A stretch of 64,000 nt of DNA from contig NC_092323.1 of the NCBI RefSeq assembly GCF_036785885.1, positions 17,182,501 to 17,246,500 on the forward strand, in the 5' to 3' direction. This DNA comes from Coffea arabica. Taxonomy: Eukaryota; Streptophyta; Magnoliopsida; Gentianales; Rubiaceae. The translations under genes were made by a program, and so were the position numbers. Positions 1 to 12,253 of the stretch are shown piece by piece (the stretch's first letter is position 1; the number at the start of each line of letters is the position of its first letter). The notes below the pieces were generated by a model. That model saw only the letters and a list, made by a program, of their open reading frames with translations. It searched no databases and had not been told where the DNA came from.

Positions 1-1140
1 GTCAAGGCCTTTGCAAGAGGACCGAAACAGTAATAAGTCCTTCAAGACCGGTGATAATTAGATCAGTCTATCAAATAAAATTGATATCAATCAATGGATT
101 ATTTGAAGTGTCAAAAAAATTTTAACAAAAGAATTCTCAATTACACTAATGCGGAACTGTCAAGTAGAAAAACTTGAAACTAAATAATGTGCAACCATTC
201 GCTTTGAGAGAGACTCATCAAAATAGTACATCCTTAGTGGCTAAAGTTCACACACATATATATATATATATTGAATCGTCGGAGGTCATTTCTCTTGTTA
301 CAGAATGAAATGTTGAATTTTCTCATGATAACGTTCCTGTTTCTAGTTTTTTCACTCTTCACAAGCGTCGTCGTACTGTTCATCTCAATGTTAAAGGGCA
401 ACATCTTTGGATCATTATCGATGAGTTTTAAAATCAAATCTACCAGCTTCCAAGTATCACAATTCCACCTTGCTTCCAATGATTTAACACAGCCTGGCGT
501 CTCTTCCATTCGGGAGCAGAGTACATCATAAGATGACACCAAAATTGTAAACGTCTCTTGTGGTTAATCATTGTTCCCCTCTTGACCTCCAATATTTTTG
601 CACATCGGGTGCTCTAATTGTACCACACCCATCTTTTGCACGGAAATTGAAATAGCCTTAGCCAAACACTTTAAAGCTAAAAAGAATGGAAAAAAATATT
701 TAGAAATTTAGACACAAGCATAGCGTTTTGATTTATTAATTTGGAGATAATAGCCAAATTTGTAATAAATACTTACCGAGTCCTAGATCACCAATTTTTG
801 CTCATTTAATATTTATGAAAATCTCATAAAAAAAAGATATTCTTCAGATCATTGTGGATGATGCCTTTTTCATGTATAAAAGCTTGAACAATTGTCCGAA
901 GATATCCACACATCTTGAACTCTCAACCCATTTTGCAATTCTTTATCCAACGAACTAAAACAACAACATATACAGTATCACGTTAATACTAAAGAACATA
1001 TTGAGTTTAGGGAGTAAATTAGGAATCTCATGTTACTTTGCAAGCAACACGAAGCTCAACTCCTTATTTAAATGCTCAAGTAATAATTTGGTAGTAAGAT
1101 AAAAAGACATGGTATGGACATTGGACAATGTTGCCGTTTC
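1..1140. other. Intergenic, no gene recognised
   Basis: AT-rich sequence with stop codons in all frames and only short open frames on both strands, none with a family motif I recognise. A short (TA)n run lies near 254-271. I see no coding or RNA gene here. Confidence 0.6.
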
Positions 1141-1150
1141 AATATAAAAA

Positions 1151-1672
1151 GGAAAAATTGTTCAAAATGTCTCTCACATTTTATCAAATGAATTTTTTGT
1201 CCTTCTTTTTTAAAATATCAATTTGAGGTCCCTTACTAATTCAAGTCAACATAATTTGGTCCTAATATAGGTTTCGAACCACTTTTTAGTATGAAATCAC
1301 CACACTACTCATTTGTGATCATATTTTAGGTACAAAAAGGTAAAATTCCACATGTTTAGAGGCAAAATATGGATCAAGTCAAATCTTACTCTTTTAGGAA
1401 GAAAATAAATATAGTGTGGATCAAATTACATTTCTTTAGAGGTAAAAGTGAATATAGATCAGGTCATTTGTTTAATTACAAATGGTATCTAATATTTTTC
1501 TTTTTAAAAAATGTCCTCATGTGAGAGATTTTAGGTAAAAAGTGGTGAAAAACCTAGGATGGGGTCAAATTTTATTGACTTGAACTTGAAGGGGACGTAA
1601 AATTAGCATTTTATAAGTGAGGGTAAAAAAAATTCATTTAATAAAATATGAGAGATGTTTTGAATAATTTTC
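1151..1672. mobile_element. Mutator-like non-autonomous TIR element
   Basis: The left end reads GGAAAAATTGTTCAAAATG and the right end is its imperfect reverse complement, with both arms continuing into the same 'fewer than 100 bp' motif (ctcacatttta...aatgaatttttt). The flanks carry similar 9-mers, tataaaaag and tataaagaa, consistent with an old 9 bp target duplication. The terminal motif resembles the larger element at 10496-11636, so both probably belong to one family. No transposase reading frame is visible. Confidence 0.6.
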
Positions 1673-1695
1673 TATAAAGAATTGGTTGTCAGAGC

Positions 1696-2028
1696 TAGGG
1701 ATGCAAATGATTTGAACCGAGTCGAGTTTCGGTCTAATCGAGTTGAGACTCAACATAATTTTATGAAGTTTGAACTCGAGCTTAAAAAAATAAAAAATAA
1801 TTATTTTATTTTTAAAAAATGAATAAATTAATAATTTTTCTTAACAAATAATAAAATATTAGAGATATATATAATTTTACTATTAAAATAAAAAATAATA
1901 TATATATAATTAAGCACAAGCCGGCTTGCAAACTAACGAGTTTAGTATTTTTAAATTTGAGTTTGACTTGATTAGCTCGAGTCGAGCTCAAACCCAATCG
2001 CGAGTGGATTGATTCATTTGCAGCCCTA
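1696..2028. mobile_element. hAT-like MITE
   Basis: The ends are TAGGGATGCAAATGA and TCATTTGCAGCCCTA, an inverted pair with one internal mismatch. The flanking 8-mers gtcagagc and gtcaaagt look like a diverged 8 bp target duplication, as in the hAT superfamily. The interior is AT-rich and non-coding. The element belongs to the 'agggatgcaaa/aggggtggcaa' class that recurs at 12503 and 33679. Confidence 0.65.
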
Positions 2029-2089
2029 GTCAAAGTCAGGAAGTTATGGATCAAAATCCCCTATCCAACTCCACAAGTGGAAAATATAT

Positions 2090-2890
2090 ACTCACATATT
2101 ACTTTAAAATTGATAGTATCTATTTTTCTCTATAATATCTAATTTTCTCTACGTTATGAATGATGACTGATGATCTCCAATCTCATTTCAAATTATCCTG
2201 GAAGATGAAACATAAAACTGATGTTGATTTACCTAGGAAATAATGAACACATACATTTGGATGTTGCACTAAACGTAGGATCATTAACTATTTAGTGTAC
2301 ATATGTATATATATATACATACATATATATATCCCATCCCATTTCTCTAAGTTACGAGTGATGATTGATGATCTCTAATCCTATCTCAATTATCGTCGAA
2401 GATGAAATATAAAACTAATATCAATTCACCTAGAAATAACAAACCAATATATTTTGGTGTTGCACAAACGTAGGATCTTTAACTCTTCAGTATATATATA
2501 CCTCCCTCCCTCTATTTCTCTAAATTAGTATATATATGTACGTCTCACTGCCCCATTTCTTTATGTTAATATCGATTCACTTGAAAACAGCGAAACATAT
2601 TTGAGCGTTGCACTAAATCTTTAACTCTTTAGTACGTATAGACCTCCCACCCCATTTTTCTAAGTTATGGATGATGACTAATGATTTCTAATCTTATCTA
2701 TGGATAATGATCTCTAATCCTATCTCAAGATGAAATATAAAACTACCCCATTTTTCTAAGTTATGGGCAATGACTAATCATCTCTTATTCATATCTCAAG
2801 ATGAAATATAAAACTAATATCGATTCACCTAAAAATACTGGACAATGTCCAGACAACGTTTGGGTGCTGCACTGAATATAAGATTTTTTT
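2090..2890. repeat. Degenerate tandem array
   Basis: At least four diverged units share the order 'cccatttctctaagtta', 'gatgatctctaatc', 'tctcaagatgaaatataaaact', 'attcacctag' and 'gttgcactaaa'. Units begin near 2330, 2550, 2650 and 2750, with an earlier partial unit near 2160. Unit lengths vary from about 90 to 200 bp and some units are internally deleted. No coding potential is seen. Confidence 0.6.
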
Positions 2891-2902
2891 GAATTTTTTA
2901 AA

Positions 2903-3035
2903 CAGCGCAATGCATATGTTCAAACCCACTTCTACAAAGATATATAGAGCCTTGACTATCACCTGCTGCTAACAGTGTAATGCATATGGTCAAACCCATG
3001 TAAAGATATATAGAGCCTTGATTGCCATCTCCTGC
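2903..3035. repeat. 70-bp tandem duplication
   Basis: Two adjacent copies begin with cagcgcaatgcatatg (2903) and cagtgtaatgcatatg (2973). Each continues through 'tcaaaccca' to 'agatatatagagccttga'. The period is 70 bp. Confidence 0.75.
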
Positions 3036-4134
3036 AAAATAGAAATAAAAGGAAAAATAACGTAAACATAGAATAACATAGGATTGCAATGTAAAATAGC
3101 CATATGTGCGACTAAAAAGTATGCAAAAAAAAGATAAAAAGAGACAAAGAACAAATGAATTGGCAGAGTTTCATTGGATTTGATCTATCCAACTTTATTG
3201 TGTAGTCTGACATTTAATGAAGTTTTCTCTGGAAAAATATTTATTGTGCCTTAGATCTATCTTTTTGAGTCCGTTTTTTGGTTGCTCAATCTGTCACATG
3301 AAAATTTAGAATAAGTACATATTTAGATAGACAACAACATAAATATGCAAGAATCTAGGAGCTTTACAATAAAAAAAATTCACTTTGGCAAATTACTTTA
3401 ATTTTATTAAACAAAAGATGAAGAGTCAAGCTATTGCAAATAATTGTAACAAGCAAACTCTGGCTGTTTGAGAGAGACAAGTAAATGTACCTAAAAAAGA
3501 AAGGAATTCGAATTGCTTGCCAAATTTAGCGTACTTTGCTTATTGACTTGTAAGGTTTGTCCAAATAACAATATGATTACCTTATGCACATTCAAATCTT
3601 AACACTATCACTTTTATGTGTGTTATTTGTTGGTCTTAAATTTCATTACCAGAAAAGTAAATGGGGATGCATTGCTTAGACTAGGTATGAATAGTTAAGG
3701 TCGACCATGGAAATTAACCCGAAATATGGAATAATCTTCTGAATTTGCCCTTTTGTTTGCTATCTCACTTGAAACTTTTGAGAAATTTGACCTGTCAAAA
3801 TAGCAAGACTTTCATGAGAGACTCAACTTGGAAAACGATGTTTGCACTAAAAGGGTGCATACTAAGGTAAGCAAGTAGAAAGAAGTTCATTTATGACAAG
3901 TTCATAATGGAGAAAAACACTAGTGGAAAATTCATTAAATTGTTGTCGTTTAAAGAAACCAAAGGACCATTACTAAGTCATTAAAGAAAAGATTCCGAAC
4001 GAATTTTCTCAAGTATAGACTGCTTCAAGTATAGATAGACAAACATGTGTATGAGTTGGGAAAGAGAGAGACAAAGAGAGATTAACCTATGCTTTGATGG
4101 CAATGTAATGCTCATATGTAGCGCATGTGACAAC
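3036..4134. other. Intergenic, no gene recognised
   Basis: Non-coding AT-rich DNA with no convincing reading frame, RNA gene or repeat structure beyond the SINE that begins downstream. Confidence 0.55.
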
Positions 4135-4150
4135 GACTAAGCTTATTGCT

Positions 4151-4376
4151 GCCACTGGCCATTTGGTCCAGTGGTCATCACCATTAAAGGTGATGCTGGA
4201 GGTCAGGGGTTCAATCCCTGCCTCCCACAAATTTGCCACAATTTGTGGCGGTCTTAATTGACCTTCATCGATGGAGTCTGTACTCACATCGAACCCCCTC
4301 CCTTTCCCCTTAGACTAGGTTAGGCTAGATTAGGTTATAGGACATTTATCGTTGCGACAAAAAAAAAAAAAAAAAA
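4151..4376 (+). mobile_element. tRNA-derived SINE, full length
   Basis: A 226 bp insertion has RNA polymerase III promoter-like boxes near its 5' end: A-box-like tggtccagtggt and B-box ggttcaatccc. The 3' part ends in atcgttgcgac followed by a poly(A) tail of about 18 nt. It is flanked by a perfect 16 bp target duplication, gactaagcttattgct, at 4135-4150 and 4377-4392, the hallmark of LINE-mediated retroposition. The perfect duplication suggests a recent insertion. An antisense 3' fragment of the same family lies near 53335. Confidence 0.92.
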
Positions 4377-4392
4377 GACTAAGCTTATTGCT

Positions 4393-6900
4393 ATCTTTTG
4401 AAAACTTGAACTGAATAGTAACTCGGCCAAACTCAAGAGTTAGGGTAAATGGATTCGATCGAGGTTGAATCAGTTTAAGAACTAGATGATGTCATCATCA
4501 TGTCGAAAATATTAATTATATAAATAAAATAGTATGAAGAAATAACCTATAGATATATTAGTGACATAAGAAAATAAATATCCTTTATTCTTCATTTTTG
4601 TTTCACAGAGCTTAGTAAAATTCAAAAATATTAAAACTAACCCTAATTTGATAGTTGAGACTTTTAAATGCAAATTAATGAGTCTATAACTAAATGCATG
4701 AGACTTATTTGAAAAGATACATCAAAATTGATCCTGCAAATGACATTATAAAATGTTTTAGGAACTTTGATAGCAATTCAAAACATTGCAGGTGAAAAAT
4801 GAAATATTAAAAACTTAAGGTAATTATCTCTAATTTCTCATTCTGTTGCCTACATCTTCTAAGTCTCATATGGTCGTGTTCACCATTCTGTTTCAATTCC
4901 CGGGGACCTCTGTCCTCTCGTTTTCCTTCTGTCTTCCAATCTTTTCCTTTTCCTTTTTAGTCTAACAAATTTGTCTTTTAATCCTGGTTCTTCATGTTTG
5001 GTTTTCTTTTCTTTATTTAATCAAACAAAAACATGGAAACTTATTATTCTTTTTCTTTCTCTTCTATCCATTTGCTGGCTTCTTTTTTTCTTCTCTTATT
5101 TTACCTTTAGATCTTAGATCTTCAAGTTTCCTTCTTGCTCTTAGTTTCATATTAGATGTTTAGATCTATAAATTGTAGTAATTTTACCATTACAGATTTG
5201 CTTAAAAAACGGGAAAAACCTAATTCTTCATTTTTTTTTTCCCAAAAAAAAGGGTGGCAGATTTGTGAAGCAAAGAATCGGGTTTTGAAATCTAATTTTT
5301 CTGGTTCAACCTCAATTCAACCCAATTGTTGATTAGATTTGACCAAGTCTCAATTAGCCATCTTTTAGGTAAGCTTGGACCAGACATTTAGTTAGTTCTC
5401 GGTTCGACCGGTTGAACCGGCCGGTCCAGTCCGATTCCTAATCCAAAGGCTTTCTAACATGATCCGCTTCTTTCTTCCTTGAATTTAATTGCCTCATCCA
5501 AAGGTTGTTCAATTATCTTGTCAAGTACTAAGTCTAATATATTTGAATGTATATCACATTCATTGATAAGTGAATAGCTTATCACTTATTTTTAAAAACA
5601 AGTTTTGTTTAAGTGTCACTTAATTAATTCAGTTGTTTAATTTTTTGTTATCAAATTCATTTGAATATATTAAGATCTGAATCAATTAAATTTAAATACT
5701 GAATTAGGTTATCAAACATGGTTAGTTTTGTCGCAAAACATGCTTAAACATAATACTCCCTACTTACAACGTTCAAGCAAAATGGCAAAATCCAACCTCT
5801 ACACATTTAAAAGCAAGGAGCTACACTATTACCTCAATATGGAGGGCGTGTGTCAATCGTAACAACAATGACCGAAGTAAACCCCATGCAATGCCTGCAA
5901 ATTAGCATGAATAAAAACACAAAGATGTCAAACATTTGTGTGGCTCTGAAAATGATAAAAATGTTAACCATACTGAACATCATCAACCTAGTGATCATTG
6001 ATAGGACCAAAGCAGCAGATGTAAAAAACACATAGAGGATTTTGCCAAGTGGTATCAAAATTAACTAAGACACTCAAGTCTCTAATATTTGTTCAAGCAA
6101 TGCAAATGTCAGAGCGTAATCTCTACCATACAAATAAGCATGGCCCAACCTCAATACAACAATTGCAATTAACTCAAAGGTACTGATGGCAAAAGGCAAA
6201 ACCAAATAATGTTAGCCTTGTCCAACATTTGTATCTCTCGAAGAATGACTTGAAGGCAAATTCATCAACTATGACTTAGGCTGTTGCCTACAACATGATG
6301 GAAAACATCGATTAAACAGCACAAATTAAAGACATAGGTTCTAGAAAACAATTAGCACTAAAGAATATATCAACAATCCTCTAGTTAAACCAAGTTAAAT
6401 TGTGAAAGACAAACATCTTGAAACAATCTGCACTAATACTGCACCTATGGTTGACAAAGTTGAATGTCCCAACCCAACTAATTGCCTTTATCCACCGTCT
6501 CTACACTACCGCCATAACCATGCCCTCTAGAGCTTGTCCTTCTTTCTTCCTGCATGTGATTGGGGGTTCGGAACTTGGGGAGGCACGCTGTCAAGGCAGA
6601 AGCTGCGGGTTGTTTCTTTGTTTTGCAGTCATCGCGGTACTTCCCCCTCTTTGTCTGTGGTACAATATGTTCTGGAATTATACAAGTAAATTTTCCTGAA
6701 TTTGGATATTTGTGGATTGGATTCATGCTTTTTCCTATTTTGGAAAATTAAGTTAACATCATATGGTTTCAGACTTTTAGTTACCTGTACCATTAATTTA
6801 GTCTCTATTTTAACAGGATAACCAGTTAAGTAGCTACTTGGCTCGTGAGGGTGACATAAGGTTAGACATAGTTCTGCTGGTAACATTTGGTTTCGATTGA
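4393..6900. other. Intergenic, repeat remnants only
   Basis: No recognisable gene. 5520-5720 is an AT-rich stretch with phrases such as 'gataagtgaataacttat' and 'cacttaattaattcag' that recur at 9340-9565. A hydrophobic open stretch on the minus strand near 5834-6058 has no family signature. 5395-5440 is a short palindromic 'ggttcgaccggttgaaccgg' segment. Confidence 0.5.
5520..5720. repeat. AT-rich MITE-like repeat, copy A
   Basis: This shares several phrases in the same order with 9340-9565: 'attgataagtgaata', 'aagttttgt', 'cacttaattaattcag', 'tgaatatatta' and 'gaattaggttatcaaa'. The boundaries are not sharp and no target duplication was identified. It is probably an old non-autonomous DNA transposon. 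Confidence 0.45.
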
Positions 6901-6952
6901 GAAAAAAATATTTACCGTACGAAATATGCATATGCGACTAAAGGGCAACCTT

Positions 6953-7111
6953 GAGGTCCCAAGTTCGAGTTTCCGCTTCACTGGATTCCTCCACGCACTT
7001 AACGTGTTCAGACCGGGTTGGGGCGCCGGGCCAGGACCGCAGGGGATTAGTCGGACCCCGTAAAGATTGACCCGGACACCCCTGTGTCGACAAAAAAAAA
7101 AAAAAAAAAAA
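6953..7111 (+). mobile_element. 5'-truncated SINE with perfect target duplication
   Basis: A 159 bp insertion begins at a B-box-like segment (caagttcgagtttcc), continues through a GC-rich body and ends in ctgtgtcgac plus about 19 A. It is flanked by an exact 17 bp duplication, gactaaagggcaacctt, at 6936-6952 and 7112-7128. The body differs from the SINE at 4151, so it is a separate family sharing only the 'tcgac-A(n)' end type. No A box is present, consistent with 5' truncation. Confidence 0.9.
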
Positions 7112-7170
7112 GACTAAAGGGCAACCTTATAAGGGGAAAAAAGAAAGGAAAAAAGTTGAATCAAGAACCT

Positions 7171-7236
7171 TAGACTAATATCTATATCAACTAAATTAGA
7201 TCTTAGACTAATATCTGTATCAACTGAATTAGATCT
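7171..7236. repeat. 33-bp tandem duplication
   Basis: Two adjacent 33 bp copies of tagactaatatct(a/g)tatca differ at two positions. Confidence 0.85.
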
Positions 7237-7448
7237 TAAAATCTCAAACTCCTTATTTCCCAGGTGCTTTCTTCATTTTGTATGAGATTTCACGCACAAG
7301 TTAGTAGAGATTAACAAGTATACATGGAATAAAGAAGTAACGCGGAATAGACACCAAGAGTAATGGAATTTAATTAATTAATTGTATAATATAATGCAAG
7401 TAAGAAGCAAGATCGGTAGCCAATCGATAGGGTTGGTGATTTAAAAAA

Positions 7449-8410
7449 GAATATCCCGCCATTGCCAAAATACTATATTTGGACTAATTTGCCCTTGTGA
7501 ATTATACATATGCATATTGCCTATTACGTGAATTATACATATACATTTATTTTTTAAACTACTTTACATGTATTAACATCATAGTAGTGCAACTATATTG
7601 CCCTTACTGAACTTATTTTGTCAACCACAATCCAAATAAATAAAAAATCCTATCAATTGGGTTCTATGAATGACGACGTCAACAAGGGGATATATTAAAA
7701 CCTTTGAGTGACAATTATTAGTTTGTCTATAATTAAAATCCTTGATTTAATTTATAATTTTAATAAAGGTTATAAATATTAAAAATGGTAAATTAACCTT
7801 ATTAGGAAGAAACTGCAAAATAAGGGGGGACTTTGGTCATTATAATAGCAATCCCATTTTACCTAATTCCCGCATTTTTTTTAAAAATATATCCTATCTA
7901 ACTCAAAACCAACCAAATACTAGATAACTTGGATTATTAATTCGGAATATCCCCTCATTGCCAAAATACTATATTTGGAATAATTTGCCCTTGTGAACTA
8001 TACATATGCATACTGCCTATTACGTGAATTATACATATACATTTTTTTTAACTTTACATGTATTAACATCATAGTAGTGCAACTATATTGCCCTTGAACT
8101 AAATTGCCCTTACTAAACTTATTTTGTCAACCAAAATCCAAATAAATAAAAAAAATCCTATCAATTGGGTTCTGTGAATGACGACGTCAATAAGGGGATA
8201 TATTAAAACCCTTGAGTGACAATTATTAGTTTGTATATATTAAAATCCTTGATTTAATTTATAATTTTAATAAATGTTATAAATATTAAAAATGGTAAAT
8301 TAACCTTATTAGGAAGAAACTGCAAAATAAGGGGGACTTTGGTCATTATAATAGCAATCCTATTTTACCTAATTCCCAACCAAACATTAGATAACTTGGA
8401 TTACTAATCC
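7449..8410. repeat. ~495-bp tandem direct duplication
   Basis: Copy 1 starts at gaatatcccgccattgcc (7449) and copy 2 at gaatatcccctcattgcc (about 7945). Both run through 'tgacgacgtcaa', 'aggggatatattaaaa' and 'actgcaaaataaggggg' to 'agataacttggatta'. Copy 2 lacks about 40 bp near its end. Neither copy has coding potential. Confidence 0.85.
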
Positions 8411-10485
8411 GGAAATGACTCAATCCAAGATTGATAACCCTATCTTGAGTTACCCTATTTTAATTAGGTTGTCAACCATATTGATCCGAAATTCAAACAA
8501 TTAGGGTAAACAAATATAAAATTCAAATTGTTTGACTAACTCCATTTTGATTTTGGTCATTACATAGCATTAAATTCGGCCCACTGGTTATACTTCTAAT
8601 GACAATTACAAGTACGATTTGTCTATTTGATTTTTGGGCATCTAATTTTGCTTGTTTTACATCAAAATTTGAATGATAAAGCCATACTAGAATGTTGATT
8701 ACCAAATCAAGTCCTTACGCTACTTAAAAGAACAAATAAAACGGTTGATAACATGCAACCCACTTTAACACTAAATAATTACTGCTAAACTCAATGTGTG
8801 TCCACCAATACCCATGGCCTATACAGAATGTAAACATGCAATAAATGATAAAACACCACCAACGAGGGCCTCAATTGCAATAGTCATTCATTGAAGAATG
8901 GGAGCCAGCAAATTGCACATGTCTCGAGGCATATGCCATCAAATTTTGCTTTCTTCTATCGAAGTGCGATAACCAGTTCATGCTTTAGTATCAAATGGGT
9001 TGTCATCCATTGGGTCGAACATATATGAGTAATTATCCATGCTTCAATTAACCTTACCCAGTGGGTTAATATATGCATTTAAATTGCTGCCACGTGAGAA
9101 ATTTGCCCTTATCTCCACACATGAGCCGGTTGCCCCTTTTTTCTACCCTCTTTTTTCTTTCTTTATTTTCCCCTTGACGTTGTACGAAATTGATTTGACA
9201 ACTGCCTGTTTTTCCAAGTGATTTTGTCAGTCTAATGACATTTTTGTGGTAAAGACCACTCTTAACATACTGTATAATTATCCTAGAATATGTTTGATAA
9301 AACTGAACTGAAATCTGAAATTTAAAATTTGAACTTTGAATCCGTTAAGTCATTGAATTATTAAATATTAAATCTTATATATTTAAGTACATATTATATT
9401 CAGTGATAAGTGAATAACTTATTACTTAATTTTGGAAGTAAGTTTTGTCTAGAAAATTCAGTGCCACTTAATTAATTCAGATATTCAATTTTTGGTTATT
9501 AAACGGTCTGAATATATTATTATCTGAATCCATTAAGTTTACGTACTGAATTGGGTTATCAAATAGGGCCTTAGTGTTAGAAGGATATTTTACCTTTTTT
9601 TTGGCATTTTTTATGGAATAGTTGCCAGAGGTGTAACTATCATGTGATTCGTTCAGGTTGTAATTTGGAAAAAATTTGTCAAGGGTGCTAAATGTGTTCA
9701 AAAATTAAAAGTTTGGATACCAAATTTATTTTTATCCAAAGTTTGGGGATTAAAAGTGCTAATATATCAAATTTGGGTCCCAAAATTACATTTTTCTTTG
9801 CTGAAAATTGTTGAATTCAAGTCCATCCTAGAACTTGTGCTGCTGTCAATTTTCTCAATAAAAAGCAAAAAACACAGAGAAATGCTCCTTCTCCATCAAA
9901 TTTTGGCTTCTCAAAATCCAAAAAAGCAAACTCGATTACGACAAAATCCTTTTTCCCATACTGCTAAAACCACAACCCAGTTTTATTAATTACAATAATA
10001 GTGGCTATCATTCTATAGAAAACAGTAGTATTGTTAACCAACAGGAGAGTGTATTGCGAAATATCTTATGATGTATTAGAAAGTGTGGGCTGGTGATGAA
10101 GGAGAGATGACAATTCCCGTTGCCAGGTAGCACATAATCTAGATAAAAAAGAAGATTATACATTTTAAATATATAACTATTGCATCAGAAACTCTGTGTC
10201 CCATGTAAACAAACCCTTCAGCCGCTGCTAAATTAAATGAGATGTTTTTTCTCATTCGAATTTTTATACAGCATTAGTGCAGATCTTTTCCCTTTTGGTT
10301 TTCCCTATGGACAGTGGTGGAGCCAGGACCTTTGCTTAAGGGTTGCAACATTAATATCAAATTAAATTTATATTGAACTATTCATTGTGTGTGCTATACC
10401 ACTGTAGTACTAGTCCACCAAAATATTCTACCACCAAAACAGTTTTGTGTTTTCTGTTACACATTTTTATGTTATACTATGTCAC
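8411..10485. other. Intergenic, repeat remnants only
   Basis: No gene recognised. 9340-9565 is the second copy of the repeat at 5520-5720. The segment starting near 10314 (cagtggtggagccaggacc) looks like a transposon end, but I could not find its partner. Confidence 0.5.
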
Positions 10486-10495
10486 ATAACTTTTT

Positions 10496-11636
10496 GGGAA
10501 AATCGTCCAAAACGTCCCTCACATTTTGTAAAATAACTTTTTTCGTCCCTCACATTTAAAAGTGTAATTTTATGTCCCTTACTTATTCACATCGATCAAA
10601 TTTAATCCCTAACTAGATTTCCGATCATTTTTTGGCCGGAATCCATCATGAGCAAGGCACGTAATCATTTTTGAAGGGTAAATTTGTCAAATTATATTTT
10701 ACATAATCTGATCTATAGTCCTCCACATTTTATTAAATAAATTTTTTCGTCCCTCACATTTTATAAAATGATTTTTTTCATCTCTCACATTTCACAAAAT
10801 GAGTTTCTCCATCCCTCACATTTCAAAAAATGAATTTTTCATTTCTCACTAATTATGTGTGTGAATACATTTTTTTTAAACACATGTATATGTCTATTTG
10901 ATTTTGCTTAATAATAATAGCATAAACACATGTATGTAATTGGGCCCAACTTGTGGGCTATCTTCTCTTTTTGTATGATTATGATTAATATTTACCAATA
11001 GAACCTAATTTGCATATTCTTATTGTATTTTGACCAAAAATAGTTTTATTGGCCAACTTGACAATGAATGCAAAATTTTTTACTAGCTAATACCAGATGA
11101 AATCAAATGATCACGTATAATATATGGTATTCGTATTGTTAAGTAAAATCAAATAGACATATACATATATTTATGCTATTCGTATTATTAAGCAAAATCA
11201 AATAGACATATACATGTGTTTAAACAAAATGTATTCATACACATATATATTTTTTTTAGGGGTTCCCTCACACACATAATTAATGAGGGATGGAAATATT
11301 CATTTTTTGAAATGTGAGAGATGGAGAAATTCATTTTGTGAAGTGTGAGGGATGAAAAAATCATTTTATAAAATGTGAGGGACGAAAAAATTTGTTTTAT
11401 AAAATGTGGAGGACTATAGATTAGATTATGTAAAATATAATTTGACAAATTTACCCTTCAAAAATGATCACGTGCCTTGCACGTGATGGATTTCGGCCAA
11501 AAAATGATCGAAAACCTAGTTAGGGACTAAATTTGACCGATGTGAATATGTAAGGGATATAAAATTACACTTTTAAAAGTGAGGGACGAAAAAAGTCATT
11601 TTACAAAATGTGAAGGACGTTTTGGACGATTTTCCC
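10496..11636. mobile_element. Long-TIR Mutator-like (foldback) element
   Basis: A 1141 bp element with very long inverted arms: 10496-about 10920 pairs with about 11165-11636. The ends are GGGAAAATCGTCCAAAACGT and its reverse complement. An exact 9 bp target duplication, taacttttt, flanks it at 10487-10495 and 11637-11645. A 9 bp duplication with arms over 400 bp fits the MULE superfamily. The arms contain the repeated phrase 'gtccctcacattt...aaatga'. No transposase is encoded, so it is non-autonomous. Confidence 0.88.
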
Positions 11637-11814
11637 TAACTTTTTTATTGTGACAAGTGTTCCATCAAGAGAGATATTTTTAAACTTGGATTCTTATCCA
11701 ATATTGCATGAGATGTGTTATTATCCAACATTGCATGAGATGTGTTAGTCGAATAAATAATGTAACAAGAGCGTAATAGGGAAAGTTGTAATTAGCAGTG
11801 CAAGTGAATTAACC

Positions 11815-12253
11815 CAGATGGGATCTTCTGTCTATTATATCTGTCCATTTTTCTTGTCCAATACAAAATTATGTAGTTCCACATATTAATACTGCTGATG
11901 TGGCACGTAACATTGAATACATATTTAGAGGGTGTTTGGTAAATGAGTTTCAAATTTAATAATATCCTAATTGTATCCATAGTCTTCTACTTTGGAATTT
12001 CATACCGCATGATTCAGATGAGATTAGACAAGCATTTGAGGACGGGATCCTTGAGTTTATCAGAATTGCAGTTATGTTGATTCAAAAAGTAGGTCGTCTA
12101 TACTAAAATTGAATTTGAAACCCATTTACTAAGCACTCCCTAAATATGCATTCAATGTTACGTGCCACATCAGCAGTATTAGTAAGTGGAACTACATAAT
12201 TTTGCATTCAACAGAAAAAATGGACAGATATAATAGACAGAGGATCCCGTCTG
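11815..12253. mobile_element. Foldback MITE
   Basis: The left arm 11815-about 11965 and right arm about 12110-12253 are near-perfect inverted copies. The termini are CAGATGGGATCTTCTGTC and the reverse complement of CAGACGGGATCCTCTGTC. The loop of about 145 bp is unrelated. I could not assign a clear target duplication. The transcript would fold into a long hairpin. Confidence 0.75.

Noticed and set aside
4151-4230. Possible tRNA gene (A and B boxes)
   Set aside because: It lacks a foldable cloverleaf and is followed by a SINE body, A-tail and target duplications, so it is the SINE head.
5834-6058. Minus-strand hydrophobic open frame of about 74 codons
   Set aside because: It has hydrophobic stretches but no family motif, no clear splice partners and low-complexity composition typical of AT-rich DNA.
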